From Zygnema cylindricum (Eukaryota > Streptophyta > Zygnematophyceae > Zygnematales > Zygnemataceae), in assembly GCA_037447655.1 (NCBI GenBank), contig JBBHKE010000539.1, positions 1-64,000 on the forward strand: a DNA stretch of 64,000 nt, in the 5' to 3' direction. The notes below the pieces were generated by a model that saw nothing but the letters and a program-made list of their open reading frames with translations, made no database searches and was not told where the DNA came from. The translations under genes and the position numbers were made by a program. Below, in pieces: positions 10,024 to 21,171 of the stretch (position 1 is the first letter of the stretch; each line of letters starts with the position of its first letter).

Positions 10024-13000
10024 CTACATCTCACTATCTGGTCGGTACTCTAAACTGATTATTTTATTTTCTACTTTCTCTCTAACAAAGCTGAGTCTAA
10101 TGTCCATGTGTTTAGCTTTAAAATGATGTTTAGGATTGGCAGAAATAGCGATTGCTGCTTGATTATCACAAAATATTTTCTGCACACCACTCTTAAGATG
10201 ACCAAGTTCACCAAGTAAAGACTTGACCCACATCAATTCTTTTACAGCAGAGCAAGAGGCCATATACTCAGCCTCCATGGTGGACTGAGCAATGACCTTT
10301 TGCTGTTTGCTACTCATACAGCAAGCCCCATCACCCACATATAATACATATCCAGAAGTGCATCTCCTCATCGGAGCATCACCATAACTAGCACCAGTCC
10401 AAGTAGTGATGTCAGTATTCTCCCCACCCAAATGCAACCATAGATCCCTAGTTCCTATCAGGTATCTAAGAACTCTCTTAGCTGCCTCCCAATCCCTCTT
10501 AGTGAGAGCATTTAGACTTCTACTCAGCACTCCTACAGCTGCAGCTAAATCCGGTCGGGTACAATTCATAAAATATATTAGACTTCCCACTACTTGCCTG
10601 TAAGGAATAGTCTGCATGAACTTCTGTTCTTCAGGAGATAATTCCTCGTCTAAGACTATGACTCCTCCTTCCTCACTCCCCTCACTTCCCTTCTTCAACT
10701 CCATTGGAGTTGTACAACTATTAGCTTTATCCATTTGAAATTTTTCAAGCATGTTCCCTATTGCTTCTTTTTGAGTCAATCTTATAATTTTTCTTTTTCG
10801 GTCTCTCTCTACTTGAATTCCCAAAATATATTTTGCTTCCCCCATATCCTTCATTTCAAATCCCCCCTTAAGATCGGTTTTTAGTTTATTAATTTTTTCC
10901 ATTGATTTACTTAAAACAAGCAAATCATCAACATAAATTGCAATAAATATAAAACCTTCCTCATCTTCGAAAACATAGATTGAGTGATCTGAGCTGATCC
11001 GAATATATCCTAGACCGGTAAGAAACTCATCAAGCTTCTTATTCCACTGTCGAGGCGCCTGTTTCAAACCATAAAGAGATTTAATCAGCCGGCATACCTT
11101 ACTCTCCTCTCCTTCTTCCACAAACCCTTCGGGTTGTCGCATGAAGATCTCCTCTTCCAATTCTCCATGCAAAAAGGCTGTTTTGATGTCCATCTGGTGC
11201 ACTTCCATGTCTTCCGCTGCTGCCAGGCTGAGAAGTATGCGGACGGAGGGAAATCTGACCACCGGGGCAAAGGTTTCCTCGTAGTCAATTCCCTCCTTTT
11301 GTGTAAATCCCTTTACCACTAGTCGGGCCTTGTAGCGCTCGATTGTGTTATCTGGGTTCAGTTTTAATTTGAAAACCCACTTACAACCGATTGGTTTTCG
11401 GTTAGGTGGACAATCCACCAGCTCCCAAGTATCGGGTGCCATAATTGAGGCCATCTCTTCATTGATGGCTGTCTTCCACCGATTTCTTTCTGGACAAGTC
11501 ATCGCCTCTCCATAAGTTTGAGGTTCATCTTGATGAGATAGTTTTGTTACCTTGTTATTAACCTGTTTTTCTTGCAGTCTTTTAGTACTTCTCCTTCCCC
11601 CTTCAAAATCTGAGGCCGGAATAGATGGTTCTCGTGGATTCTTTCGAATAAACTCGGTTTCTCCCCTATCCCTTGATTCCTTATCAATTTCCACCACGTC
11701 TTCCGCTTCGGGTAGAGTTGTCACTGGAGTTTCCACAGCCGAGTCCTTTTCGGTCTGATTTGTTCCTGCAAGAGTGTCATCTTCTCTAAAACCTGGATAG
11801 TTAGGAAGCTCAAAGTCATCGGAATTTTCTGACTCAAATCTGATTTTTACTGACTTCGTATATTTGAAGGGATCCACAGACTTTCCTTCATCCATAACTA
11901 CTAGATGCTTTACTAAGATTATATCTTCCCTTTTTAGATCATAAACTCTATATCCTTTAACATCTTCATCATATCCTAATAAGTATCCCGGTTTTCCTTT
12001 AGGATCTAGCTTCCAATTGGACCGATCAGTATCTAGACTGAACACTTGACTGCCGAAAACCTTTAAATGAGATAAGTCTGGTTTCCGGCCTGTCCATCTC
12101 TCATAAGGTGTTTGATCTTTTATAGCTGAAGTAAGAACTCTATTTTTGAGGTAATTAGCACAGTTCATTGCTTCTGCCCAAAACCTTTTTCCTATCTTCT
12201 TATTCGACAACATACTTCTAGCACTATCACTTAGTGTTCTATTTAACCTTTCAGCTACCCCATTCTGTTCCAGATTTTCTGGAACTGTCTTTTGGTGTTG
12301 AACCCCATCTTCCCTCAAAAAATCCTCAAACTGGTTAGAAGGATACTCTCCACCATTGTTACTCCTTACTCTCTTGATTGGAGTTTCATGGAGTTTTTCG
12401 CTCCATGCTTTATATTGTCTAAAACAGTCCTGAGCCTCTGACTTGTTTTTCAAAAAATATACCCGGGAATACCGAGACCAATCATCAGTTATAGTCATCA
12501 TAAATCTCTTCCCCCCCGGTGAGGGCACTCTAGCCGGTCCCCAAATATCTGTGTGTACTAGATCTAGAAGTTTTTCTCCCTTGTAGGTGGTTGTTTTAGG
12601 AAAGGGTAATCTGTGTGCTTTACCTTGAGCACACCCACTACAATCACTTATATCATCATTCTCACTGAACTGAATACCTTCCACCACTCCCATCTTTTTC
12701 ATCTCTCTTAACTTATCTAGATTCACATGCCCAAGCCTCTTATGCCACATCATAATATCATGAACACCAGCATAATAAAGTTTCTTCGTTTCATTACTTA
12801 AGATCAGCCTAAACATCCCATGGCTACCTTTCTCAGCAATGAAATAGACATCCTCCTCAAAACTAGCAGTAAAGACTCCTTCCCTAGTGTTAGTAAAAAA
12901 ACCCTTATCATCTAATACAGATGTAGAGATAAGGTTTTTGTTCAGTTCCAGGATAAACAATACATCGGAGAATGTTAATATGGATGTCTTTCCTTCTACT

Positions 13001-14298
13001 AACACTTTCAGATCTACCGATCCTAAAAGAGTAGTGGTGACTATCCTCCCATCCCCGTACTCTATCTCTACGGTGGGAATCTTTCTTATCTTAGTGAACA
13101 AGTGCCTATCCTTACACATGTGCATTGAGGCACCTGAATCTATAATCCAGCCTGCTTCACCTTTCAATCCACCGTAAGCACATTTCTGCCTTCGTGGAAT
13201 TTCAACCTCAGTTTTCGCCTCCAACTCCTCATCCAAAAGGAGCTCATCGTCCTCGTCCTCGGATTCCGCGTCAAGTACCTGTGTGACAAGGGCCTTTTTC
13301 TTTCCTCTCGGGGTACCACCGGTCTGCCCCTCCTTTAACCGAAGCTCGGTTAGCTTAGTGCACTCTGCCATATAGTGCCCCGGTTTCTTACAAAAATGAC
13401 ATAAACCTTTGGGAGCCCTTGGTTCGAACTCGTCAACTTGTTTTTTCTGCTCCCTACCCCCATAGTTTCCGACTGGTTTCCGGGAATCCTTGTTCCTCCA
13501 ATCAGTCGCTGTTGCCAAGGCTTGGCCACTCTTTCCTCCGCTTCGGATCTCAATCGTATTCTCTCGAACGAGAATCATCCCTACCACTGAGTTCCATATC
13601 CACCTTGAGTCCGGCAAGTCCTGCTCTCGGTTGACTATGTTCTCGAACTCATCAGGTAACTTCATTAGTAAACAGTTAACCTTTTCTTTTTCACTAAAAA
13701 CTTTTCCCGCACTCTCTAGCTCCATGAAGAGTGTAGCAAGCTCATTGCAAAAATCCAACATATTTCCCCCTTTGTATACATACTCCTTAACTTTCTCATC
13801 AGCCAACTGTTGTTGCTGAATCGTACCACTTCGGTACATCTCTATGAGAGCCATCCAAAGATCGGATGCCCTCTCTACCTGCAAATGAGGACATGCAAGT
13901 CCTTGAGTGAGATGGCGTAGGATGAAGTGCTTTGCCGCCATATTGTTGAAGTCCCAGGTTTCAGTATCATTCTCCTTGTTCCTCGGAATAGGTGACATGA
14001 ATGCTAAACCAGTTGCTATTGGTGTGGTCGCCTCATTCTCCTTTCCTTTGTCCACCACCTCTCCTTCCTTTGTTTCCTCTGTTGAAGGTGAATCCTCTTT
14101 CCTGGTGAATCTGCTTCCTTTAAACCCTGGAGGAATTCCAAGACTTGATGGACGCCCCAATCGTCCACTCACTATCCCCCAAAACCTTTTTTCGCATAGA
14201 GCTCCTATCATCATACTTTCCCAGTATATGAAGCGTGTTTCATTAAAGATTGGTACCCTAGAGGGTGGGCCCATAACCTGAAACTCTGAGACCTCCAT
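10024..14298 (-). CDS. Copia Gag-Pol polyprotein
   Basis: The frame runs uninterrupted for 1424 codons. From the first ATG at 14298 (inside the LTR) the domains are: Gag; zinc knuckle CHFCKKPGHYMAEC near residue 300; protease WIIDSGAS near 387; integrase zinc-binding WHKRLGHVN...CSGC near 516-560; integrase core HTDIWGP near 577; RT with AFLHGE near 1039 and YVDD near 1121; RNase H with TSGYV and EAEYM at the end. The ATG at 14274 lies in the PBS, is in frame and starts MGPPSRVPIF, so it may be the real start. At the second integrase catalytic position residue 647 is Asn (RSNNGGEY), exactly 35 residues before the conserved Glu of AERLN. In RNase H, residue 1302 is Gly (TGASYGD) where an Asp is usual. 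The protein is therefore intact in length but probably impaired. Confidence 0.95.
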   Translation of the reverse strand: MEVSEFQVMGPPSRVPIFNETRFIYWESMMIGALCEKRFWGIVSGRLGRPSSLGIPPGFKGSRFTRKEDSPSTEETKEGEVVDKGKENEATTPIATGLAFMSPIPRNKENDTETWDFNNMAAKHFILRHLTQGLACPHLQVERASDLWMALIEMYRSGTIQQQQLADEKVKEYVYKGGNMLDFCNELATLFMELESAGKVFSEKEKVNCLLMKLPDEFENIVNREQDLPDSRWIWNSVVGMILVRENTIEIRSGGKSGQALATATDWRNKDSRKPVGNYGGREQKKQVDEFEPRAPKGLCHFCKKPGHYMAECTKLTELRLKEGQTGGTPRGKKKALVTQVLDAESEDEDDELLLDEELEAKTEVEIPRRQKCAYGGLKGEAGWIIDSGASMHMCKDRHLFTKIRKIPTVEIEYGDGRIVTTTLLGSVDLKVLVEGKTSILTFSDVLFILELNKNLISTSVLDDKGFFTNTREGVFTASFEEDVYFIAEKGSHGMFRLILSNETKKLYYAGVHDIMMWHKRLGHVNLDKLREMKKMGVVEGIQFSENDDISDCSGCAQGKAHRLPFPKTTTYKGEKLLDLVHTDIWGPARVPSPGGKRFMMTITDDWSRYSRVYFLKNKSEAQDCFRQYKAWSEKLHETPIKRVRSNNGGEYPSNQFEDFLREDGVQHQKTVPENLEQNGVAERLNRTLSDSARSMLSNKKIGKRFWAEAMNCANYLKNRVLTSAIKDQTPYERWTGRKPDLSHLKVFGSQVFSLDTDRSNWKLDPKGKPGYLLGYDEDVKGYRVYDLKREDIILVKHLVVMDEGKSVDPFKYTKSVKIRFESENSDDFELPNYPGFREDDTLAGTNQTEKDSAVETPVTTLPEAEDVVEIDKESRDRGETEFIRKNPREPSIPASDFEGGRRSTKRLQEKQVNNKVTKLSHQDEPQTYGEAMTCPERNRWKTAINEEMASIMAPDTWELVDCPPNRKPIGCKWVFKLKLNPDNTIERYKARLVVKGFTQKEGIDYEETFAPVVRFPSVRILLSLAAAEDMEVHQMDIKTAFLHGELEEEIFMRQPEGFVEEGEESKVCRLIKSLYGLKQAPRQWNKKLDEFLTGLGYIRISSDHSIYVFEDEEGFIFIAIYVDDLLVLSKSMEKINKLKTDLKGGFEMKDMGEAKYILGIQVERDRKRKIIRLTQKEAIGNMLEKFQMDKANSCTTPMELKKGSEGSEEGGVIVLDEELSPEEQKFMQTIPYRQVVGSLIYFMNCTRPDLAAAVGVLSRSLNALTKRDWEAAKRVLRYLIGTRDLWLHLGGENTDITTWTGASYGDAPMRRCTSGYVLYVGDGACCMSSKQQKVIAQSTMEAEYMASCSAVKELMWVKSLLGELGHLKSGVQKIFCDNQAAIAISANPKHHFKAKHMDIRLSFVREKVENKIISLEYRPDSEM
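14262..14278 (-). other. Primer-binding site matching the anticodon arm of initiator-Met tRNA
   Basis: Directly after the 5' LTR the minus strand reads GGTTATGGGCCCA. This complements the eukaryotic initiator-Met tRNA anticodon stem-loop (TGGGCCCATAACC), not its 3' end. Drosophila copia and yeast Ty5 are known to prime from such a half-tRNA. The ATG within it complements the CAU anticodon and is in frame with Gag-Pol. Confidence 0.8.
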
Positions 14299-15326
14299 AA
14301 GTCCTCAGAGTGGACAGCTTCCAAGAAGCCTCTAGGATAATCTTGACCCCTTTGTGTTTAAGCAAAAATAACTGCCACCCTGGCAAACAAAAACTCTGAC
14401 CACCTTCACCCCTGTGAAGGCAAGACTCCCCTGAGTCGATAGCAAAAAGAATCTCTGAATTTGCTCCCCTGAGCAGTATGTTATAGAGGGTCAAAGTTGA
14501 CCTTTTGTACAGAAGCTCTCTGGGAGAGTCGGTCCTATCTCCTAATTTTTCTAAGTCCTATCTCACTCACAGACTCTATCTACTGATGTACGGAACCAAT
14601 CAAAATTGAGTTCCGTACGCAAAAGTACAGCTGCCGGTGTACTTTAGGTATGGACGTTGTACGACAAGGCCTAAATGTCGACACATGTCATATCTGGATT
14701 CGATGCCATAATCTTCGGGGATTCCACGATCCAACGAAATTTCGCCATGCGTCATCCGATGTGGCGATGGCCACAAACCGCCGAAAACTTCCTCCGCGAT
14801 CTCGGCGCTAATTGCGGCCGTCCGATTAGAATCTAATTTAATCGTAGCCGTAATAAATACATGTGCGGTATTTGTTTCATTTACGAAACAAATGCGCGGT
14901 ATTGATTTATAGTCCGTACCGTAATCCGTACTTTATATATTACCGGATCTATGTATCCCGTAATCTATTATAGTTAAATGAATAATCGTACGTATACATA
15001 TTTATATAACTATCAAACTATATGCTACTTATCATGACTCCTAGACTTAACGGCTAAGGCTACCGGCTATTTCCTGTCTGCCGGCCGGTAGGTACAAGGA
15101 TCAATTCCTGCCCCCGGCACATACCTTTTAAATAAATAAACCCGAACTAACATAAATTTCCCGTAAACATTAGGATAGCCTAGGTAGCCATGGCTCTAGC
15201 TTCCTCTCCAATTTCTCAGTGACTGCGACAAGTTTGAGAGTTGGAGAGAGAAGTTAGAGGTAGACTGCCTCGGCTTCTTTCTTTCTATTCAGACCTAGAA
15301 AATACTTAAAACCATTAATTTCTACA
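14279..15326 (-). repeat. 5' LTR of the copia element
   Basis: It is 1048 bp, the same length as its partner. On the minus strand a TATA-like GTTATATAAATA lies near 14998-15009, a plausible U3 promoter. The polyprotein frame extends 20 bases into its end. Confidence 0.95.
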
Positions 15327-15331
15327 AAGCA
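15327..15331. other. Target-site duplication AAGCA (partner at 8875-8879)
   Basis: AAGCA flanks the copia element on both sides. The uninterrupted gypsy 3' LTR has a single AAGCA at the matching place (near 3834-3838), which serves as an empty-site reference. Confidence 0.95.
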
Positions 15332-15920
15332 CACATAAGGATAAACTTTAAATTAGAAGAAGCTCTTGTCCACATAACATTAGCTTGGTCTCTTGCCCTC
15401 GTGGCTCGAACCTTTCTTTTAAAGTGTTTTTCACTATTCTCCACCCTTAATAATTCTATCTCTTAACTACTAAAACACTATTTAGTTTGTAAGAGATTTC
15501 AGTGCCAAAATACCAATGCTCCAATTTGGTTTTAATTGCTCAAGATCAAGATCAGTCGGAATTTCTCCAAATTTTTCCAAAGGAAAAGATGATTATTTTT
15601 CTCTTAGACTTCACTATTTATCCATCATCGCCTTGGACTAGCCAAGCCAGAGTCAACGCTCCGTTGAACAGGTTTTACCTGGGCCAATCATTGATAAGCA
15701 AGGACTCAAAATGACCAATGCAAAAGCGTGCGAAATTTGTTACTAACTACGTAGGATTTACTAACCAATCAAACCTTACATTTCACTACGTAACTTTTAC
15801 GTGCAAAAGTGCGCGCCAAACAAAACGCGACTTCGCACGAACATGCGTCGCAAATTTCACACGTGAAACTACCTACGAAATTCCATAAAGTGAAAGTGAC
15901 GTTTCGTAATAAAAATTGTA
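15332..15920 (-). repeat. Split 5' LTR of the gypsy-type element, right piece
   Basis: It continues the LTR after the copia insertion and matches 3839-4428 down to AAAAATTGTA. It shows many substitutions relative to the left-hand copy. Confidence 0.85.
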
Positions 15921-16260
15921 TAATACCAACCATCGTGCGTACCAAACGAAATATTGATTCATTTGGTGTTTTTAAACGTGCGCCTGAAGTTCTTCTGCTA
16001 GTTTGACCCTTAACCCGTTACAATGAACACCCACTCGTTATTTTGACCTCGCGCTGTCGCCTAAATACACTAATCGCTACATCTTTTAAAATACAACTCC
16101 AAATCATGCGATTCTTTCGCGGACGTCTACCATATTTAAAACTCTATATTCGTAACACTTAAATACCCATTTACGAACAAGTTCGATCCACTATTATTGT
16201 TGCAGAGATGTCGCGACGAAGGCGGGGGGGGGGAGGGGCTTTTGGAAAAAAAAAATCACA
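15921..16260. other. Intergenic, no gene recognised
   Basis: Flank of the retroelement nest. It contains a G-run near 16223-16232 and an A-run near 16247. I see no gene or clear repeat end. Confidence 0.5.
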
Positions 16261-16447
16261 ATCCATTCCTTACTAGAGTAACTAAGTTATCGTACCCGGA
16301 AACTTTAAGTGAATTATCGGCATATATCGTTTTTTAATCGCGATAACATTGGTACCAATATATCGATCCGGTAAATCGACTATCGGTTGGCCAAAAAAAG
16401 GTACATGTCGGTTATCGGCAATTTGCTACCGATACACAACATTAGTT
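16261..16447. mobile_element. Partial hAT-like MITE of family D (right end)
   Basis: The end reads CCGATACACAACATTAG, matching the right terminus of the complete family D element at 30068-30964. TATCGGTTATCGGCAA and ATATATCGATCCGG blocks lie just inside it. The left end is not visible, so this is a fragment. Confidence 0.6.
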
Positions 16448-19064
16448 TTTCAGCTTTTTCTCTTCCAACTTGTCACCGGATTTTCCGTGCACACGGTCAA
16501 AACAAATAACATTTTTGAAATTTCCCGAATTTTCAGCAAATATGGTCAAAACCATTTCATAATCCTTTCTTCGCCCTTTGCTTTCTTATTCATCTTATCA
16601 AATTCGAATATCTTTTTCATTTTGGTTTTCCTTCAATTTTTCTTCCAACATGTCACCAAACTTCCAAATACTTGGAAATTTTTATTTCTACAAACCTTTC
16701 TTCTGATAACTCCCTTTCAAGTCCTTCCCTCCACCCCTTGTTGGTGACCTTTAGTCCTTCATGCTATCACCAACTTCACCTCACAACACCCTAAGAAATT
16801 TTACCTTGTATTCAATATTATGACCTTCTAGACCTCGTCGATTTTTTCAAATGGACCTTTAATATAATAAAGCTTTAATTTTATCCCTTGCCAAGAGTAG
16901 CAGGTCCCAACGAATGGTTTATGAACTTTCAAGCAATATGTTTTTCTATAAAATTTCCAATGGAAGATTTTATTTGTTGTATGTAAGTGGCGTTTAAATT
17001 AGATCTTGGACAAGTGAAACTTCCTATCTTACCACTTTTTGATGACAACATGTCACACTAGTGTCTCAAAGCTTGATGTGTAGAGGTTTTAATCGTATTA
17101 ATGTGCAGAGGTTTTATATTGTATTACAACTAAATTAATATCCGTACAACTGCAAGGAGCTTCCGTACTCACTTTTGTCCCACGTCAACCTAGAGTCGCA
17201 CACGGGAAGTTTATGAGACGGTTTTCTAGTTTACTAACGATTGTTGACTTCCACCCGGATTGGTTGGTTTTCCATGTTATTATTATTAGTGCTTTCAACA
17301 CCGTTGTTTCATTTCCATCTTTCGCACGCTCTCACGTACCAGTCTTTGATTTATTTTTTCTGTTCGTACATTTTATTAATCAAGCTCCATACTTTATCCA
17401 AACCATATAGGGACGCTGCCACTTTAGAATTACCAATTGATAATCACCAATTCGACCTTTTATGAGCTCTTTTATTTGCTCTGACTTGTCGACATGATTT
17501 TAAGGGAATCAACTATCGATTTTTCAAGTAGTTTGTTCCCTTCAATTGTTTATGACAAACATATCGTTGGCTCGTTACACTATGTTCTGTTTGCTTTTAA
17601 ACCATTATTTCAAACAAGTTTCCAATATTCATCTTATTGTGAAGTTCTTTAAGTGTGCGCCATGGTGTCTTATATGTCAACCACAAGATTTCCCTCTCTT
17701 TTCTAAATTTATTATTTGTGCTCTTTGAGAGGGCATCATGATTTTGTGAACGAATTTGTTGATGATGCTTTGTTAAACAACTTTAACTTATTGATTCACA
17801 AATGGCGTTTTCTATCTCGAGTAAAATGTCTTGAACAACGCCCATTATACTTTTGAAGCACTTTACCTCAAACTATAACAAGATTATTAGGTTTTGGTAT
17901 CTCTCATCGTTTTAATTTTTTGTCGCATGCCACTTTTTTCTAGGCTTAGGATCTAAAGTCGACAAGAGTTTTTTTTCAATAATCATTGTCGTTTGCTCAT
18001 TCCCTTTCACCAACAAAAGTTGATAACCAAGTTCCTTTTTTCTATTAACGTACCATAGGAAGGCACTCACGATAGACCAACATGTCATGGGTAAGGTATT
18101 TGCGATTGATTTCAATAACCTTCTTAATGTGCTTGCTTTGACATGGGCATGTGGTCAACTTTGCTCTTGCTCGAAGTCAGCGGTTATAACTTAGATTGTG
18201 TTCAACAATTTTTGCCTCGCTTCGCTCAAGAATTCGTTTACACCTCGACTTGTTGCACCCTTCACTCTTAACCAAGCCCCACTTCATTTTTGGTTAATGT
18301 ACAGATGACCACGATACATACTTGCTTTGTTGCTTGTAATGGGGAGGGAACAACAATACACGTTATGGTTCAATATGCAACAAATGGGCGCAAAGCTAGT
18401 TGCATAGTCAAAAGCGAAGTGTCGCATATATTTCAACGGCGCTGTCAATCTAGGGGCATTCACAGCCCTTGCATGGATGTTGTGTTTTTGCACAAAGCGG
18501 ATAGAACATTCGGTGACGGGCATTTGCTTTCAAGATGTTCGAGACCTTGGCGACATCTTCTTATGTGAACGTGCTTAACGTTCGTTTGAAATTAGAGGAC
18601 CAGGCAGACCTTTCCCCACATCTCATGTTTGCTTTCGTGCCCAAGATTCAACCCTTATTCGACAAAGCGTAGCTATAAATGATGATCGAGGACTTCGAGA
18701 CTTGCGACCTCGCCACTCCAGAAAAGATAGTGGCGTAGTCGTAAGCTTTGGGCCTAGGGCCCACATTTTCTTTTGTTTTTAAGGTATGGAGTATTGTTTA
18801 GCGTTAGTGTTTCAGATTTGCTTTGCGTTTGTTATGAATGAAGTAAAGCTTTTCATATGTAACAACATGCAAGTAATGGTTGGTAACATACAACAATTCA
18901 ATCATGCTTTATTCCCAGATGGTTTGAACACTTCGTTTTTGGAAATAAAATCTTTTTTGATCTTCCAAATCTGTTTAGCTGTCGAATTTATCACTTTTAT
19001 GAAAGCTTCCCAAAATGAGACGCCCTCATATTATAAGGAGCGCTTGTTGTTTACGTCCTTACAA
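16448..19064. other. Intergenic 2.6 kb, no gene recognised
   Basis: I examined frames on both strands. The longest are about 130 codons and are low-complexity or T-rich (16349-16747), with no motif I know. The segment is bounded on both sides by family D end fragments pointing outward, so it may be old inserted sequence. Confidence 0.5.
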
Positions 19065-19200
19065 CTAATGTTGTGTATCAAGGTAAAGAATTATCGCGAT
19101 AAATTCGATATTCGATACATCGGATATCGACAGGTCAGAGAGCTTGATATATCCCTCCAGGGCCAACAAAAATTATCGCGATATACTTGGTAAAAAGTGG
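19065..19200. mobile_element. Partial hAT-like MITE of family D (left end)
   Basis: It begins CTAATGTTGTGTATC and carries TTATCGCGATAA blocks and GGTCAGAG, like the left side of the element at 30068. It ends abruptly near 19200, so it is a fragment. Confidence 0.55.
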
Positions 19201-19375
19201 ACGTCCGTACAGATTGAGTACGGTAAACCGCACGGCAAATTGTAAGGTGAATCGTTCAGATTGTTTTTGTTTTATAAATGTTTTTTTTTTTATGTATGTT
19301 TGTACGGTAAACATACAGTTCAAATTATTTTTCGTGTGGAAGACCATTTAACTTGTTTCTCAAAACAAATGTGTC

Positions 19376-19407
19376 GGTCAAAGGTCAAAGGTCAAAGGTC
19401 AAAGGTT
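19376..19407. repeat. GGTCAAA tandem repeat
   Basis: About four and a half copies of GGTCAAA in a row. It is short and has no visible function. Confidence 0.85.
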
Positions 19408-21070
19408 AGGTCTTCCACTTTGTATGCATTTGTCGGATAATAGAGTGGGCCATTTTCCATTTATTATTTCCTTTGTGACTTTATCTTCAAAGTTGAATGA
19501 AAATATTTCCAGAAATTTCAACCAACAACTCCAACAAACAAACGACAGAATATACACACTTATTACAATCTTTAAAATACGCTTGAAATAAAGTCGCTGT
19601 CTTTGTAAATTTTTCATCTTCAGTCCAAATGATATATTGCTTAACCCATCATGAAAGCTGATCCTGTAAAATGGATAACCCTAATGCACCCCTTTTACTG
19701 CAAAAAAAATCGAGAGCCGCACACTTAAGACATTTCTTGTCACCGCAAACATACTAGAGAAAGAGTTGCCGAAAATCAAGAAAAAAAAAGTGAAAAGAGT
19801 GAAAAGAGTGAAAAAAGGAAGAAAATCGTTTAGCTCTCTTTGCTTTCAACTTTTCAACGACCTAAAAATTGAGACAAAATTCACATTCAAATTATTGTAA
19901 TTTGCAATCCATTCACTTCAAAAGGTGAAACAAAAATGTAAGCATTTCTATTGAGCCTTTGTAGAGAAAAACTCCTCGCATCACAAATGGTGACACAAAA
20001 AAAACATTTTTTTATATACCTTTCTTGGTCTTATAAATGTTGAAATGTTAGATTCTACTGCCAAACAAAATTGAAAATCACAGAATAAAATCCTTTTCTG
20101 AGACAACAAATCAGCAATAAGTCATATAATAATTATATCTACTTCCAAACAAAGAGAAAAAAAAACAAATATTCCACAAGTCTTCTTGCGAATACAAGGC
20201 TTCAATTTGCTTGAGAACTTCCAAACTCAAACAACATATTGCATTTTTTCATAGAAGTTATTTCCCCACCGAAGACAAAAGAGGTATTAAAGTAAAAAAG
20301 TCATATTGCAAAAGAAACCCTTTAGTTCATACTTTTCCACAGATACCACAAAAGATACTCACGTGTTCCATGTTTTAAGACTGGATTTCCTCATCTTGTG
20401 AGAAAGAAGGGCCGTCAGTTTCCAAAACTAATTCTAAATGGATAACAAAAAATGACAAATAGTAACCTCACTGAAAAGTTGAAAAATTGACTCCCATGAA
20501 ACAAATCAAATAAGAGTGCATCAACATTTAAAAAAAACGACTCGAAATTGAAAATTTCATATATCTTGGACTAAACGACGAGGAACGAGAAACAAAAAAA
20601 AGAAGAAGGGGAATAAAAGACGGACAATTGATTCCATTTTTTTCCCTACATTAAGATATTCTAAAGATAATTTCTGTGCTTTTCCGCCTTTCCACGTAAA
20701 ATAAAAAAGCATCATACGGCAAGAATTTTTGAATCCTACTTTTCCAAATTTTACGCATCTACATTTACATCAAATAGTTTTGGATTTTGCAAAAACTGAC
20801 AAAACTAGATTGATGGTTTAATACAAACGTTAAAAAAGATCCTAAGTTCAAAAAGATGACATCGTTGCCATATTCATTTTAGAGACATGTTTCGTAATCA
20901 GCTTTGATAACGGTACGTTGTTAGAGATCCTACAAAAAGGATTTTCACTTTTCATCTGCAATAAACCCCGGAAAAAGAATCATTCAAACTTTTTGACATG
21001 AAAAAATTTGGAAACTATCTGAAAGTCCTGACCCTAAAACCAACAGAAAACAATTCTGAACAGACAATTA
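19408..21070. other. Intergenic, AT-rich, no gene recognised
   Basis: The stretch is A/T-rich with short A-runs and short frames only. No motif, RNA gene or repeat end was recognised. Confidence 0.55.
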
Positions 21071-21094
21071 CCCATCCATGTACACACACATACC

Positions 21095-21170
21095 CATATA
21101 TATATATATATATACACACATATATATACATATACATATACATATATACATATATACATATATATATATA
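21095..21170. repeat. TA/CATA-rich microsatellite
   Basis: Alternating TA, CA and TATACA units. Similar microsatellites at 22376-22500 and 23634-23702 suggest one original TA-rich tract later split by elements D2 and E. Confidence 0.85.
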
Positions 21171-21171
21171 C

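Larger units (their letters stand above)
8880..15326 (-). mobile_element. Complete Ty1/copia-type LTR retrotransposon
   Basis: The 6447-bp element has two 1048-bp LTRs (8880-9927 and 14279-15326), each of TG...CA form. They have the same length and differ at only about two dozen positions by eye, so the insertion is fairly recent. It is flanked by the 5-bp duplication AAGCA (8875-8879 and 15327-15331). Gag-Pol is one open frame in copia order: Gag, protease, integrase, RT, RNase H. It sits in the 5' LTR of an older gypsy-type element. Two catalytic positions (integrase and RNase H) appear substituted, so the copy may be unable to move by itself. Confidence 0.95.
3739..15920 (-). mobile_element. 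Decayed Ty3/gypsy-type LTR element, interrupted by a copia element
   Basis: Two LTR copies start with TGTAATAAGATCTCC at 3739 and 8780. The left (3') LTR is 3739-4428, about 690 bp. The right (5') LTR is 8780-8879 plus 15332-15920, 689 bp once the nested copia element is removed. Next to the 5' LTR, on the minus strand, lies TGGTATCAAAGC, a near match to the usual plant PBS complementary to the initiator-Met tRNA 3' end. Gag, protease, RT and RNase H remnants run leftward with stops and frameshifts. The RNase H remnant reaches the 3' LTR directly, so integrase and a clear polypurine tract are missing. Without the nested element it is about 5.7 kb. No clear target duplication is seen. Confidence 0.85.
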
